Below, one piece after another: positions 26,154 to 35,250 of a DNA stretch of 64,000 bases. Each line of letters begins with the position of its first letter. Position 1 is the first letter of the stretch. A program made the position numbers and the translations under genes. The notes under the pieces are model-generated. The model did not search any database. It was not told the origin of the DNA and was given only the letters and a program-made list of their open reading frames with translations. The stretch comes from Nakamurella flavida (GTDB lineage Bacteria; Actinomycetota; Actinomycetes; Mycobacteriales; Nakamurellaceae): the NCBI RefSeq assembly GCF_030811475.1, contig NZ_JAUSQV010000001.1, positions 2,863,001-2,927,000 of the forward strand. Reading direction: 5' to 3'.

Positions 26154-26828
26154 TCACCGGGTCGTGCAGAGCTCCGCGGTGGCGGTGGGCAGCGCCCGCA
26201 GCTCGGCCGGCTCGGTGATGGCGGTGATCAGCCGGTCCAGCGCGGCGTCGAGGTCGGCCCGGCAGGTGGGTTCGGCCAGCTCGGGCTCGGCGGACCGCAG
26301 AGCGGCCAGCAGCTCGTCGCTGTGGGTCGCGATGCGGCCGCGGACGGCGGTGAGGTCGGGGACGTCGACGGGCAGCACGGCCGGGTCCGCCGACCACCGG
26401 TCGTACAGAGCCTGCTGCACCTGCTTGCTGGCGTCGATCTGCGCCCGGAACACCCGCTCGGCCACGTCGGGATCGATCCCCAGGGCCGTTGCCTGTTGCC
26501 GGACCGCGGCCAGCACCCGGTTCTCCTGATCCGGGTCGGTGATCGCCTGCCGGCCGTTGGCCCACTTGGCCCGGGCCACGTCGTCCGCGACGGACAGCCG
26601 GGCCGCGACGGCGTCCAGCACGGCGGTGAGCGATCCGCCGGGGACGGCCGTTCCCCCGGGGTCCGGAGCGGTGCCGGGGCCGGACGGGATGACGGCGAAC
26701 GTGGTGATGCCGACGGTGGCGGCCTGCGGGGTGGCCGGCACGGGTGGGGCGCCGGCGCACCCGGCGATCAGGACGCCGATGACCAGCGCGGACAGCGGCG
26801 TCCACCCGACACGTTCCGGTCGGCTCAT
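26154..26828 (-). CDS. Secreted/lipoprotein chorismate mutase (AroQ-gamma type)
   Basis: Converts chorismate to prephenate outside the cytoplasm. The 224 residues include a signal peptide with lipobox VLIAGC (Cys24) and a short linker. The all-helical AroQ core shows the expected spaced residues: RLSVADDVARAKW, then DQENRVL, then FRAQIDASKQVQ. This resembles the exported mutase of mycobacteria, although that one is not a lipoprotein. The ATG at 26828 is chosen because GAGGGG lies seven bases upstream; a GTG one codon earlier also exists. The function of exported chorismate mutases is unsettled. Confidence 0.87.
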   Translation of the reverse strand: MSRPERVGWTPLSALVIGVLIAGCAGAPPVPATPQAATVGITTFAVIPSGPGTAPDPGGTAVPGGSLTAVLDAVAARLSVADDVARAKWANGRQAITDPDQENRVLAAVRQQATALGIDPDVAERVFRAQIDASKQVQQALYDRWSADPAVLPVDVPDLTAVRGRIATHSDELLAALRSAEPELAEPTCRADLDAALDRLITAITEPAELRALPTATAELCTTR

Positions 26829-26879
26829 CACTCTCCCCTCGTCGAGGTCGGCATCCGTCGCGAGTGCGGACAGGGTGGG

Positions 26880-27341
26880 TCAGGCGAGGCGGGCCGGGAA
26901 CCCGCCGGTGGCGACGGGGGACCAGCGGTCCGGGGTGACCCGGATCAGGCACTTGCCCTGGTCGGTCATGGCCTGCCGGTAGGCATCCCAGTCGGAGTGC
27001 TCACCGGAGATGTTCCGGAAGTACTCGACCAGCGGCTCGACGGCCTCGGGGAGGTCCAGCACCTCGACGGGCCCGTCGACCTGGACCCACGCACCGCCGA
27101 AGTCGTCGGACAGCACCAGGACCGAGGCCCGCTCCGCCCGGCGGGCGTTCCTGGCCTTGGCCCGCTCCGGGTAACTGGCGATGACGATGCGGCCGGCGTC
27201 GTCCACGCCTCCGGTGACCGGGGAGGACTGCACGGAGCCGCCGCGCTTCCCGACGATCAGCACCATGTCGTGCCGGGGCCGGACGAAGGCGAGCAGCTCC
27301 GCGCGGTCGACGTCGGTCGTGGTCGCGATGGTGCGGGGCAT
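26880..27341 (-). CDS. PPOX-class (pyridoxamine 5'-phosphate oxidase-like) flavoprotein
   Basis: A 153-residue split-beta-barrel flavin or F420 enzyme. The N-terminal LLAFVRPRHDMVLIVGKRGG and the RIVIASYPERAKARNARR block fit the PPOX fold, where the Arg/Lys cluster binds the flavin phosphate. The C-terminal FRNISGEHSDWDAYRQAM is typical of actinobacterial F420-binding members. The ATG at 27341 has AGGAG eight bases upstream. The substrate is unknown. Confidence 0.85.
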   Translation of the reverse strand: MPRTIATTTDVDRAELLAFVRPRHDMVLIVGKRGGSVQSSPVTGGVDDAGRIVIASYPERAKARNARRAERASVLVLSDDFGGAWVQVDGPVEVLDLPEAVEPLVEYFRNISGEHSDWDAYRQAMTDQGKCLIRVTPDRWSPVATGGFPARLA

Positions 27342-27442
27342 GGTTCTCCTGGGGGATGTGCGGACGGGGTGCGGGACGGACGCCGTCATCATTGTGCGAG
27401 ATGGTGGGCGGTGTCCGGGTGCGCCGGGGCGAGGGGGTCGGG

Positions 27443-28003
27443 ATGGGTCACGACGTGGGCGGGCTGCTGCTCACCCCGGGGGCGAGCGCGGGCCGGGACC
27501 ACCACACGCTGGTCGCGGTGGAGCAGGCGGTGGCCCCGCTGCCGGTGGAGCGCCTGGACTTCCCGAACCGGATCGCGGGTCGACGGGCACCGGACAAGGC
27601 GCCGGTGGCCGTCGCGCACCTGGTCGAACGGGCCGGGGTGTTCGCCGCCGGGTTGGGCATCCCGGCGGATGCCCTGCTGCTCGGCGGCCGGTCGTTCGGC
27701 GGCCGGGTGTGCTCGCTGGCCGTGGCGCAGGGGCTGCCGGCCCGCGGGCTCGTGCTGCTGAGCTATCCCCTGCACCCACCCGGCAAGCCGGATGCGTTAC
27801 GCACCGAGCACTTCCCGGCCCTGGATCTGCCCGTGCTCTTCGTGTCCGGCCGGCGCGACCCGTTCGGCAGCCCCGACGAGTTCGCCGCGCACGTCGGCGC
27901 CATCCCGGGTCCGGTCACCCAGGTGTGGCTGCCCGGGGGGCACGCCCCGACCGGCGACGCGGCCGTCGCCGCCGCGGTGGTGGACTGGCTCGGCTCGCTC
28001 TGA
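27443..28003 (+). CDS. Alpha/beta-hydrolase family protein (dienelactone-hydrolase-like)
   Basis: A 186-residue short alpha/beta hydrolase. The nucleophile elbow is GGRSFGGRVCS (Ser in GRSFG). The acid is probably Asp of VSGRRDPFGSPDEF, and the catalytic His is in LPGGHAP. It resembles the TEX30/KANSL3-like group of small hydrolases. The ATG at 27443 follows GAGGGGGTCGGG; an ATG at 27401 is in frame. It converges on the ABC-2 permease gene. Confidence 0.82.
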   Translation: MGHDVGGLLLTPGASAGRDHHTLVAVEQAVAPLPVERLDFPNRIAGRRAPDKAPVAVAHLVERAGVFAAGLGIPADALLLGGRSFGGRVCSLAVAQGLPARGLVLLSYPLHPPGKPDALRTEHFPALDLPVLFVSGRRDPFGSPDEFAAHVGAIPGPVTQVWLPGGHAPTGDAAVAAAVVDWLGSL

Positions 28004-28017
28004 CCCGCCCGGACACG

Positions 28018-28057
28018 CCACCGGCGGCGACCCCGCTGCGGGGACCGCCGCCGGTGG
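28018..28057. terminator. Bidirectional terminator between convergent genes
   Basis: Twelve perfectly paired bases (28018-28029 with 28046-28057) enclosing an inner CCCC/GGGG stem. It sits between the hydrolase stop (28003) and the permease stop (28073), so it can serve both. Confidence 0.8.
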
Positions 28058-28072
28058 GCGGGGCGGGACGGC

Positions 28073-28816
28073 TCAGGCGTCGCGGCGCTGCAACAGCACC
28101 AGTGCGAGCACCCACAGCACGACGGCGGAGCCGACGAAGACCAGCAGGCCCTGGATCGGGGTCGGTCCGTTCGTGGGTCCGAAGGGGCTGGTGCTGCCGC
28201 CGGAGACGAAGGCGTTGGCCGCGCTGAACGGCAGCCACGGCTGCACCTTGGGACCGATGGTCGGGATCAGCGAGAACAGCTGCTCGGCCAGGAACGGCCA
28301 CAGCAGCACGATGGCGATGGCGCCGGCCGACTGCCGGACCATGGTCGCCACGGCCACGGCGATGATCGCGCCGACGGCGAGCAGCACACCGTGTCCCAGG
28401 ACGATGCGGTAGTCCGCGCCGGTGCTCAACTGCAGGTCGGTGCTGGCATCGCCGGCCAGGGTCTTGGTCAGGGAGTAGGCGGCCAGGCCGCCGACCACCC
28501 CGACCACGCCACCGAGCACGGCCAGCAGCACCGTCTTGGCGATCAGCACCTTGGGCCGCTGGGGTACGGCCAGGAACGTGCTGCGGATGGTGCCGAAGCG
28601 GTACTCGGTGGTGACGGCCAGGGCGGCCAGCACCATGAAGATCGGCAGACCGAGGTTGAAGCCGAGCTGCGAGACGGAGGTGCTGGCCTGCCGACCGCCG
28701 TCGACGCTGCCGAAGATGACGGCGAAGCCGAGCACGGCGACGAACACCGCGGCCAGGCACCAGTAGGGCGAGCGGGTGGTGAACAGCTTGATGCGTTCGA
28801 CGTTGACGAGCGTCAT
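28073..28816 (-). CDS. ABC-2 type permease
   Basis: A 247-residue membrane subunit with six hydrophobic segments. The EYRFGTIRSTFLAVPQRPKVLIAK stretch after the second helix is the typical ABC-2 motif of bacteriocin or drug exporters of the BcrB/NatB type. Its ATG overlaps the stop of the ATPase gene (ATGA). The cargo cannot be inferred. Confidence 0.88.
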   Translation of the reverse strand: MTLVNVERIKLFTTRSPYWCLAAVFVAVLGFAVIFGSVDGGRQASTSVSQLGFNLGLPIFMVLAALAVTTEYRFGTIRSTFLAVPQRPKVLIAKTVLLAVLGGVVGVVGGLAAYSLTKTLAGDASTDLQLSTGADYRIVLGHGVLLAVGAIIAVAVATMVRQSAGAIAIVLLWPFLAEQLFSLIPTIGPKVQPWLPFSAANAFVSGGSTSPFGPTNGPTPIQGLLVFVGSAVVLWVLALVLLQRRDA

Positions 28817-29772
28817 GACGCGACCGTCCTCTCGGTGCCGGTGGGGCCGGGGGTGCTGGTGCCGGAGTACTCGACCGAGTCGCCGGTGAGCTGGATGAAC
28901 GCGTCCTCCAGCGAGCCGGTCTGCGGGGACAACTCGTGCAGGACGACGCCGTGGGACGCGGCCAGATCGCCGATCCGCTCGATGGGCGTCCCGAAGGCGG
29001 TCAGCGCGCCGCCGGGCCCGGTCGGCCCGTCGCTGTCGGTGGTCCGGATGCCCGCCGCGGCGAGCGCGGTCCGCAGCTCGGCCAGTTGCGGCGAGCGGAC
29101 CTTGACCGAGGCTTCGGTGGCCTGGGAGATGAAGTCGGCGGTGGACTGGTCGGCGATGAGCCGGCCCCGGCCGATGACGAGCAGGTGGTCCGCGGTCAGG
29201 GCCATCTCGGAGAGCAGGTGCGAGGACACCAGCACCGTCCGGCCCTGCGAGGCGAGGTTCTTCATGAACGTCCGGATCCAGTGGATGCCTTCGGGGTCCA
29301 GGCCGTTGACCGGCTCGTCGAAGAGCAGCACCTCGGGATCGCCGAGCAGCGCGCCGGCCAGGCCGAGCCGCTGCTTCATGCCCAGCGAGAACTTCCCGGC
29401 GGACTTGCCGGCCACGGCCGTGAGCCCGACGAGCTCGAGCACCTCGTCCACCCGGGCCCTGGGCAGCTTGTTGGACGCGGCCAGGAAGGCCAGGTGGGCC
29501 CGCGCCGAACGGTTGGGATGGATCCAGGTCGCGTCGAGCAGGGCGCCGACCTTGGTCAGCGGGCTGACCAGGGAGGCGTAGGGCTGACCGTTGATCAGCG
29601 CCTGCCCGCGGGTCGGGACGTCCAGTCCCAGGATCATCCGCATGGTGGTCGACTTGCCGGCCCCGTTGGGGCCGAGGAACCCGGTCACGGTGCCGGGTCG
29701 CACGGAGAAGGTCAGGTCGTCGACGGCCACGGTGCGGCCGTAGGCCTTGGTCAGGCCTCTCACTTCGATCAT
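28813..29772 (-). CDS. ABC transporter ATPase (BcrA/CcmA type)
   Basis: ATPase partner of the downstream ABC-2 permease. Walker A GPNGAGKSTT, Q-loop-region GALLDATWIHPNRSARAHL typical of actinobacterial drug-type exporters, signature FSLGMKQRLGLA, Walker B VLLFDEPVNGLDPEG, switch SSHLLSEM. It has 319 residues. It is divergent from tspO with a 260-base intergenic region rich in G runs. Confidence 0.92.
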   Translation of the reverse strand: MIEVRGLTKAYGRTVAVDDLTFSVRPGTVTGFLGPNGAGKSTTMRMILGLDVPTRGQALINGQPYASLVSPLTKVGALLDATWIHPNRSARAHLAFLAASNKLPRARVDEVLELVGLTAVAGKSAGKFSLGMKQRLGLAGALLGDPEVLLFDEPVNGLDPEGIHWIRTFMKNLASQGRTVLVSSHLLSEMALTADHLLVIGRGRLIADQSTADFISQATEASVKVRSPQLAELRTALAAAGIRTTDSDGPTGPGGALTAFGTPIERIGDLAASHGVVLHELSPQTGSLEDAFIQLTGDSVEYSGTSTPGPTGTERTVAS

Positions 29773-30032
29773 CGGGCGGGCTCCTGTCGGGGCACTGGGG
29801 CGGGGCGGGCGTACTGGTGGGTACGGGCGGTGTGGGCGGGGGCCGGAACGGGTGCGGTCGTCCGGGTCCCACCGTTCCGGTCACCGGCACGGCTGTCATC
29901 CCCGACGCGCCCTGAGATCCCCCGGATACGACCCTGAGACGGCCCCACCTGCCCCCGCTTCGTCGCCGAGGATAACGCTCGGTAGTCGGTAGGGAACAGG
30001 CCGTTCATGCTCAGCAGGCTTACCATTGACGG

Positions 30033-30557
30033 ATGACCGCCACCCTGACCCCGCCGACCGTCGACCGCCACGCCCGCGAGGGCCGCCAGTGGGGGGTGCT
30101 GCTGGGGCTGCTGGCCGCGTCCGGGCTGGTCGCCTTCCTCGGCGGGCTGGCCAGCGTCAGCGGCGTCGACGGCTGGTACGCCCAGGCCGACAAGCCGGCG
30201 TGGACCCCGCCGAACTGGGTGTTCGGCCCGGTCTGGACCGTGCTGTACGTCCTCATGGCGGTGGCCGCCTGGCTGGTCTGGCGGCGGTGGGGGCTGTCCG
30301 GGCCGACCGGCGCCAGGGTCGCGCTGTCGCTCTACGCGCTGCAGCTCGTGCTCAACGGACTGTGGACGCCGGCCTTCTTCGGGGCCGAGCTCCTCGAGCT
30401 CGGCGCGGTGATCATCATCGCGTTGGACGTCGTGCTGGTGCTGACGGTGGCGGAGTTCTGGCGCCGCCACCGCCTCGCCGCGGTCCTGTTGCTGCCCTAC
30501 CTGGCGTGGTGCCTCTACGCGACCAGCCTGAACATCGGCATCGCCCTGCTGAACTGA
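30033..30557 (+). CDS. tspO: TspO/MBR family protein
   Basis: Tryptophan-rich sensory protein, a five-helix membrane protein that binds porphyrins and responds to stress or oxygen. The 174 residues contain the diagnostic WYAQADKPAWTPPNWVFGP, LNGLWTPAFF and PYLAWCLYATSLN motifs. No ribosome site is visible, and a TACCAT hexamer ends six bases before the ATG, the geometry of a leaderless transcript. It converges on the dehydrogenase gene; an imperfect GC hairpin (30569-30598) overlaps the dehydrogenase stop. Confidence 0.94.
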   Translation: MTATLTPPTVDRHAREGRQWGVLLGLLAASGLVAFLGGLASVSGVDGWYAQADKPAWTPPNWVFGPVWTVLYVLMAVAAWLVWRRWGLSGPTGARVALSLYALQLVLNGLWTPAFFGAELLELGAVIIIALDVVLVLTVAEFWRRHRLAAVLLLPYLAWCLYATSLNIGIALLN

Positions 30558-30582
30558 GCGCGGCCGGACCGCCCCGGGTGGG

Positions 30583-31623
30583 TCACGGCCCCGGGCGGAC
30601 GATGGCCTTGAGGCTGTCGGGGTCCAGATCGCTCTCCAGGGCCTGGGCGGCGTGGTCCAGGTCGAAGCGCCCGGTGACCAGGGAGTCCAGGTCGACCAGC
30701 CCGGCGGACACGAGATGGATGGCCGCGGGCCAGGTGTCGGTGTACCGGAAGATCCCGGTGACGGTGACCTCGAAGTTCTGGATGTGCTCGATCGGGAGCG
30801 ACATCTCCGTCGAGCCGAGTCCGACCAGCACCGCGACCCCGCCGGGTCGGACGGCCCGGATGCCGCTGAACACCGCCCGCGCAGCGCCGCTCGCGTCGAC
30901 GAAGGCGTTCACGTCCAGGCCGGCGGTGGCCACGTCCGTCTCGCGGGGGTCCAGCACGCGGGTCGCGCCGTAGCGCAGTGCCCGTTCGCGCCGCTCCGGG
31001 ACGAGGTCGGACACGATGATCTCGGCGGCACCGAACGCGCGGGCCGTCTGCGCGCAGATGATGCCGATCGGCCCGGCGCCGGCGATCAGGATGCTGGATC
31101 CGGGCGCGACGCGGGCCTTGCGCATGGTGGTGATGGCCACGGACAACGGTTCGAGCAGGGCGGCGGCCTCGTCGGACATCGAGTCCGGGACGCGGTGGGC
31201 GTACTCGTCACGGATGACGCAGTACCGGGCGAAGGCGCCGTCGATCGGCGGGGTGGCGTAGAACTCCATCCGGCGGCACAGGTTGTACTGCCCGGCCCGG
31301 CATTCCCGGCAGGACCGGCACGGCTTCTGGGGCTCGACCGCGACCCGCTCGCCGATCCGGGAGTCGGCCACGTCGGCCCCGACCGCGACGATCCGCCCGG
31401 ACAGCTCGTGCCCCAGGATCAGCGGCGCGTCCACCACGAAGTCGCCGATCCGGCCGTGCCGGAAGTAGTGCGTGTCCGAGCCGCACACGCCGACCGCGGC
31501 GACCTCGATCAGCACCTCGTCGGCGGCGTACGCGGGGGTCGGGACCTCCTTCACGGAGAGCGCCTGCTGACCGGTGAGCACGGCGGCCCGCATGGTGGGC
31601 GGGATGGCGGTCGTCTGGGTCAT
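30583..31623 (-). CDS. Zinc-dependent polyol/sorbitol-type dehydrogenase (MDR family)
   Basis: NAD-dependent medium-chain dehydrogenase, 346 residues. Catalytic zinc ligands are Cys of GVCGSDTHYF and His-Glu of LGHELSG; the structural zinc Cys cluster is CRSCRECRAGQYNLC. The Rossmann motif is IAGAGPIGIICAQ, and Asp of SDLVPERRERAL indicates NAD preference. Overall it resembles sorbitol/xylitol dehydrogenases. The ATG has a GAGAGG site. It lies 113 bases behind a DeoR-type regulator on the same strand, suggesting induction by a sugar phosphate or polyol. Confidence 0.88.
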   Translation of the reverse strand: MTQTTAIPPTMRAAVLTGQQALSVKEVPTPAYAADEVLIEVAAVGVCGSDTHYFRHGRIGDFVVDAPLILGHELSGRIVAVGADVADSRIGERVAVEPQKPCRSCRECRAGQYNLCRRMEFYATPPIDGAFARYCVIRDEYAHRVPDSMSDEAAALLEPLSVAITTMRKARVAPGSSILIAGAGPIGIICAQTARAFGAAEIIVSDLVPERRERALRYGATRVLDPRETDVATAGLDVNAFVDASGAARAVFSGIRAVRPGGVAVLVGLGSTEMSLPIEHIQNFEVTVTGIFRYTDTWPAAIHLVSAGLVDLDSLVTGRFDLDHAAQALESDLDPDSLKAIVRPGP

Positions 31624-31736
31624 GGTCGGCCTCTCGTCGTGGCGTGCCGCCGGTGGGGGCGGATGGGTGGGCGGGCGGGCGGGTGTGGACGGCGTCCGGA
31701 CCAGGGTGGCCCCCCACGGCCGGCTCCGCTCGGCGG

Positions 31737-32510
31737 TCAGGCGCGGATCACGTCCGGCCCCAGGGCGGAGTACCGGGCGGCGTCGACGCTGCGCAGGCCG
31801 CGGTCGGTGACCAGGACCTGGAAGTCCCCGACATCGGCGAACCGGGCGAAGCTGTCGATGCCGAACTTGGTGTGCACGCCCACGAACATCCGGCGTCGGG
31901 TGCGGGCGATCACCCGCGCCTTCAGTGCGGACACGGCCGGGTCCGGGGTGGTCAGGCCGCGATCCAGCGAGATCCCGTTGGTGCCGAGTACGGCCAGGTC
32001 CAGGACGAGGTCGTCGAGCATGGCGTTGGCCCACGGGCCGGCGGTGCTCAGGGTCTGTGCGCGGACGCCACCGCCGAGGACGATCACGGTGTGCCCGGCC
32101 GCCTGGGCCAGCGCCCCGGCCACCGAGATGGACGGGGTGATGACCGTGAGCGGCCGGTCCACCCGGGCCAGTCGCTGGGCGACGAGCAGGGGGGTGAACC
32201 CGTCGTCGAGGAAGAGTGATTGGGCCACGCCGATCCGGTCGACGGCCGCCTCGGCGATCCGCTGCTTCTCACCGACCAGGTGGGTGGACCGGAACGCCAG
32301 GGTGGTCTCGAAGCCGGCGCCGTCGAGCGGGTAGGCGGCGCCGTGGCTGCGGCGCACCAGTCCCTGGGCCTCCAGCACGGTCAGGTCGCGGCGGATGGTC
32401 TCCTGCGCGACCCCCAGCCGGTCGGCCAGGTCGGCGACCTCGATGCGGCCCTCGGCGCGGGTGGCGAGCACGATGCCGCGGCGTCGTTCGGCGTTCACCG
32501 TCCGGCTCAT
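31737..32510 (-). CDS. DeoR/GlpR-family transcriptional regulator
   Basis: A 257-residue repressor. N-terminal winged helix-turn-helix (about 5-55) with the family pattern ERRRGIVLATRAEGRIEV, LADRLGVAQETIRRDL and GLVRRSHGAAYP. The C-terminal sugar-phosphate sensor domain contains LDDGFTPLLVAQRL, VLGGGVRAQT and LAVLGTNGISLDRGLT. GGAGG lies nine bases upstream of the ATG. It probably controls itself and the downstream dehydrogenase. Confidence 0.91.
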   Translation of the reverse strand: MSRTVNAERRRGIVLATRAEGRIEVADLADRLGVAQETIRRDLTVLEAQGLVRRSHGAAYPLDGAGFETTLAFRSTHLVGEKQRIAEAAVDRIGVAQSLFLDDGFTPLLVAQRLARVDRPLTVITPSISVAGALAQAAGHTVIVLGGGVRAQTLSTAGPWANAMLDDLVLDLAVLGTNGISLDRGLTTPDPAVSALKARVIARTRRRMFVGVHTKFGIDSFARFADVGDFQVLVTDRGLRSVDAARYSALGPDVIRA

Positions 32511-33207
32511 CGCCACCGCCCTCCCGTCCGGATGTCCCGCGAGCGGCCGATCGCCCCCTCGCGTCCCTCCAGCATCGTGCTGTTCCTGCCCGGGTCACAG
32601 TCGGATCTGCTCCGCAGAAGACCCGTTCCTCGCCCGATCTGCCCGTGCCCCCACATCCGCGCGCCGGATGTCCGCCCGGGCCGCCGACCGGCCCGGGAAC
32701 ATTATTTCTACAATCCTCGTGACCAGGTCTGCCGGAGTTGTTCCCGGTGAAATGTGCTCCGCATTCCCGGTCTTTTTCTCCCGCATTCGGACGGCGGACG
32801 TGCCCTGCGGGTGTGCGGCGGGGAGTGGATGCGTCGGCATCGGGGCGGTCGGCCGGGCCGGCGCCGCCACGGGGGGTCGTCCGCGCTGGTGAAACGATTG
32901 CATTGAACGAACCCCCTCGTCCGTGGACCTTTTCCACCGTCGTTCCCCAGGACTCGACATTTCTCGACACGGGGTGGTGCACCCCACAGCGCGAAGGCGC
33001 TTCTTTCACGATTCTGTGCCCCGGCCCACAGCTTTCCGGGCCCTTTTCCGGTGTCGAGGTGGTTAACGTCCTGCCTCATTCCTCGCCCCGACGCGGGGCG
33101 TGCACCGAGCCCCGGACGGCCCGCCGTCCGGGCCCGCCACCGCACCGCAGCTCGCCCGAATCCCGTCCGGGAGGGGGCGCGACGCGGCCCGACCCTGGAG
33201 ATGACGC
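32511..33207 (+). other. 697-base intergenic region upstream of the PEP carboxykinase gene
   Basis: No supported gene. Parts (about 32695-32790 and 32890-33080) are clearly richer in A+T than the surroundings, as expected for promoters. CCGGGAACA at 32693-32701 and its complement TGTTCCCGG at 32739-32747 form an inverted repeat with a 37-base spacer. It holds the promoters of the divergent DeoR-type gene (minus) and the PEP carboxykinase gene (plus). The length suggests complex control of gluconeogenesis or a small RNA I cannot identify. Confidence 0.5.
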
Positions 33208-35124
33208 ATGACCGCCGTCCTCGAACCTGCCGCGACCGTCCGTTCCCTGCCCGTTTCGGCCGCCCCGGTCCCGAGCCCGACGGGGGCGGCCGGCAGATCC
33301 CCGGCCCCGTCCGGGGCGCCGGTCGCCCCCGAGCTGCTGCGGTGGATCGGCGAGGTGGCCGCGTTGACCCGGCCGGACCGCATCCACTTCGTCACCGGCA
33401 CCGATGCGGAGTTCGCCGAGCTGACCGACGCGCTGGTCGCCGCGGGCACCTTCACCCGGCTGACCGGCAAGCCGAACTCCTTCCACGTGGTGTCCGACCC
33501 GTCCGACGTCGCCCGGGTCGAGGACCGCACCTTCATCTGCTCGGAGCGCGAACGGGACGCCGGCCCCACCAACAACTGGCGGGACCCGGCCGCGATGAAG
33601 GCCGAGATGACGGAGCTGTACCGGGGCTGCATGCGGGGTCGCACCCTGTACGTGGTGCCGTTCTGCATGGGGCCGCTGGATGCGGCCAAGCCGCGGCTGG
33701 GGGTGGAGATCACCGACTCCGCGTACGTCGTCACCTCCATGCGGGTGATGACCCGGATCGGCACCGGCGCACTGGATCTCATCAACACCGGGCTGCCCTG
33801 GGTCAAGGCGCTGCACTCGGTCGGCGCTCCGGTCGAACCGGGCACGACCGACGCGGTGTGGCCGTGCAACGACACGAAGTACATCGTCCACTTCCCCGAG
33901 GAGCGGGCGATCTGGTCGTTCGGGTCCGGGTACGGCGGGAACGCCCTGCTGGGCAAGAAGTGCTACTCCCTGCGGATCGCCTCGGCGATGGCCCGGGACG
34001 AGGGCTGGCTCGCCGAGCACATGCTCATCCTCAAGCTGACCTCGCCGTCCGACGTCGTCCACTACGTCGCCGCCGCGTTCCCGAGCGCCTGCGGCAAGAC
34101 CAACCTGGCCATGCTCGAGCCGACCATCCCCGGGTGGCGGGTGGAGACCCTCGGCGACGACATCGCCTGGATGGAGTTCGGCGCGGACGGCCGGCTGTAC
34201 GCGACGAATCCGGAGTTCGGCCTGTTCGGGGTGGCTCCGGGCACCGGGTGGGACACCAACCCCAACGCGATGCGTGCCATCGCCGCCGGCAACTCGGTCT
34301 TCACCAACGTCGCCCTCACCGACGACGGCGACGTCTGGTGGGAAGGGATGACGCCGGAACCGCCGGCCCACCTGACGGACTGGCAGGGTCGGGAGTGGAC
34401 GCCCAGTGGGCTGGCCGCGGACGGCAGTGTGCTGGCCAGCGCCGGGCAGCCCGCCGCGCACCCCAACTCCCGCTTCTGCACCCCGATCACCCAGTGCCCG
34501 ACCCTGGCCGCCGAGTACCACGAGCCGAGGGGTGTGCCCATCTCGGCGATCCTGTTCGGCGGTCGGCGGAAGACCACGGTGCCGCTCGTGCTGCAGGCCC
34601 GGGACTGGCAGCACGGCGTCTTCCTGGGCGCGACCATCGCCAGCGAGACCACGGCCGCGGCCACCGGTGCGGTCGGCGTTGTCCGTCGTGACCCGATGGC
34701 GATGCTGCCGTTCATCGGCTACGACGCCGGCGACTACCTCCAGCACTGGCTCGACCTGGCACGGGCCCCGGGTCGGCGCATGCCCGCGGTGTTCTCGGTG
34801 AACTGGTTCCGGCGCGACGCCGACGGCGGGTTCCTGTGGCCCGGTTTCGGCGAGAACGCCCGGGTGCTCAAGTGGGTGGTCGAACGGCTCGAGGGCACCG
34901 CCCCCGCCGTCCGCACGCCCATCGGTGACGTGCCGGTGCCCGGCGGGCTCGATCTCGACGGCGTGGAGGTGACCCCGGAGCAACTCACCCGGGCACTCGC
35001 CGTCGACGGGCAGGAGTGGAAGCGTGAACTTCCGCTCATCCAGGAGTGGCTCGACAGCCTCGGAACGACGGTCCCGGCTGCGCTGCGCGACGAGCTCGAC
35101 GGATTGCGCGAGCGGCTGGGCTGA
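33208..35124 (+). CDS. pckG: Phosphoenolpyruvate carboxykinase (GTP)
   Basis: Converts oxaloacetate and GTP to phosphoenolpyruvate, the entry step of gluconeogenesis. The 638 residues are slightly long because of a 40-residue Pro/Ala-rich N terminus. The kinase loop [13 protein letters not shown] (about residue 291) contains the hyper-reactive Cys. Also visible are [33 protein letters not shown] and [12 protein letters not shown], all diagnostic for the GTP class. GGAG precedes the ATG. Confidence 0.97.
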   Translation: MTAVLEPAATVRSLPVSAAPVPSPTGAAGRSPAPSGAPVAPELLRWIGEVAALTRPDRIHFVTGTDAEFAELTDALVAAGTFTRLTGKPNSFHVVSDPSDVARVEDRTFICSERERDAGPTNNWRDPAAMKAEMTELYRGCMRGRTLYVVPFCMGPLDAAKPRLGVEITDSAYVVTSMRVMTRIGTGALDLINTGLPWVKALHSVGAPVEPGTTDAVWPCNDTKYIVHFPEERAIWSFGSGYGGNALLGKKCYSLRIASAMARDEGWLAEHMLILKLTSPSDVVHYVAAAFPSACGKTNLAMLEPTIPGWRVETLGDDIAWMEFGADGRLYATNPEFGLFGVAPGTGWDTNPNAMRAIAAGNSVFTNVALTDDGDVWWEGMTPEPPAHLTDWQGREWTPSGLAADGSVLASAGQPAAHPNSRFCTPITQCPTLAAEYHEPRGVPISAILFGGRRKTTVPLVLQARDWQHGVFLGATIASETTAAATGAVGVVRRDPMAMLPFIGYDAGDYLQHWLDLARAPGRRMPAVFSVNWFRRDADGGFLWPGFGENARVLKWVVERLEGTAPAVRTPIGDVPVPGGLDLDGVEVTPEQLTRALAVDGQEWKRELPLIQEWLDSLGTTVPAALRDELDGLRERLG

Positions 35125-35139
35125 CCCGGGCGGGCCCCG

Positions 35140-35170
35140 GGGCGGTCATCCTGGCGAAGGGTGACCGTCC
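35140..35170 (+). terminator. Probable terminator after pckG
   Basis: GGGCGGTCA pairs with TGACCGTCC (one G-T wobble) around a 13-base loop, 15 bases beyond the pckG stop. Confidence 0.55.
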
Positions 35171-35250
35171 GGGCGGGCCCTGCTCGGCCATACGTTGCTG
35201 AAAGTGATTCTTTCTTACGCAGAGTGGTCGATCAACTCTAGGATGGACCC

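Noticed and set aside
29907-29940. Thiamine riboswitch suggested by two CTGAGA elements
   Set aside because: Other conserved thiamine-box segments are missing, and no thiamine gene lies downstream.
30569-30598. Terminator between tspO and the dehydrogenase gene
   Set aside because: The hairpin is imperfect and overlaps the dehydrogenase stop codon, so it was not listed as a firm terminator.
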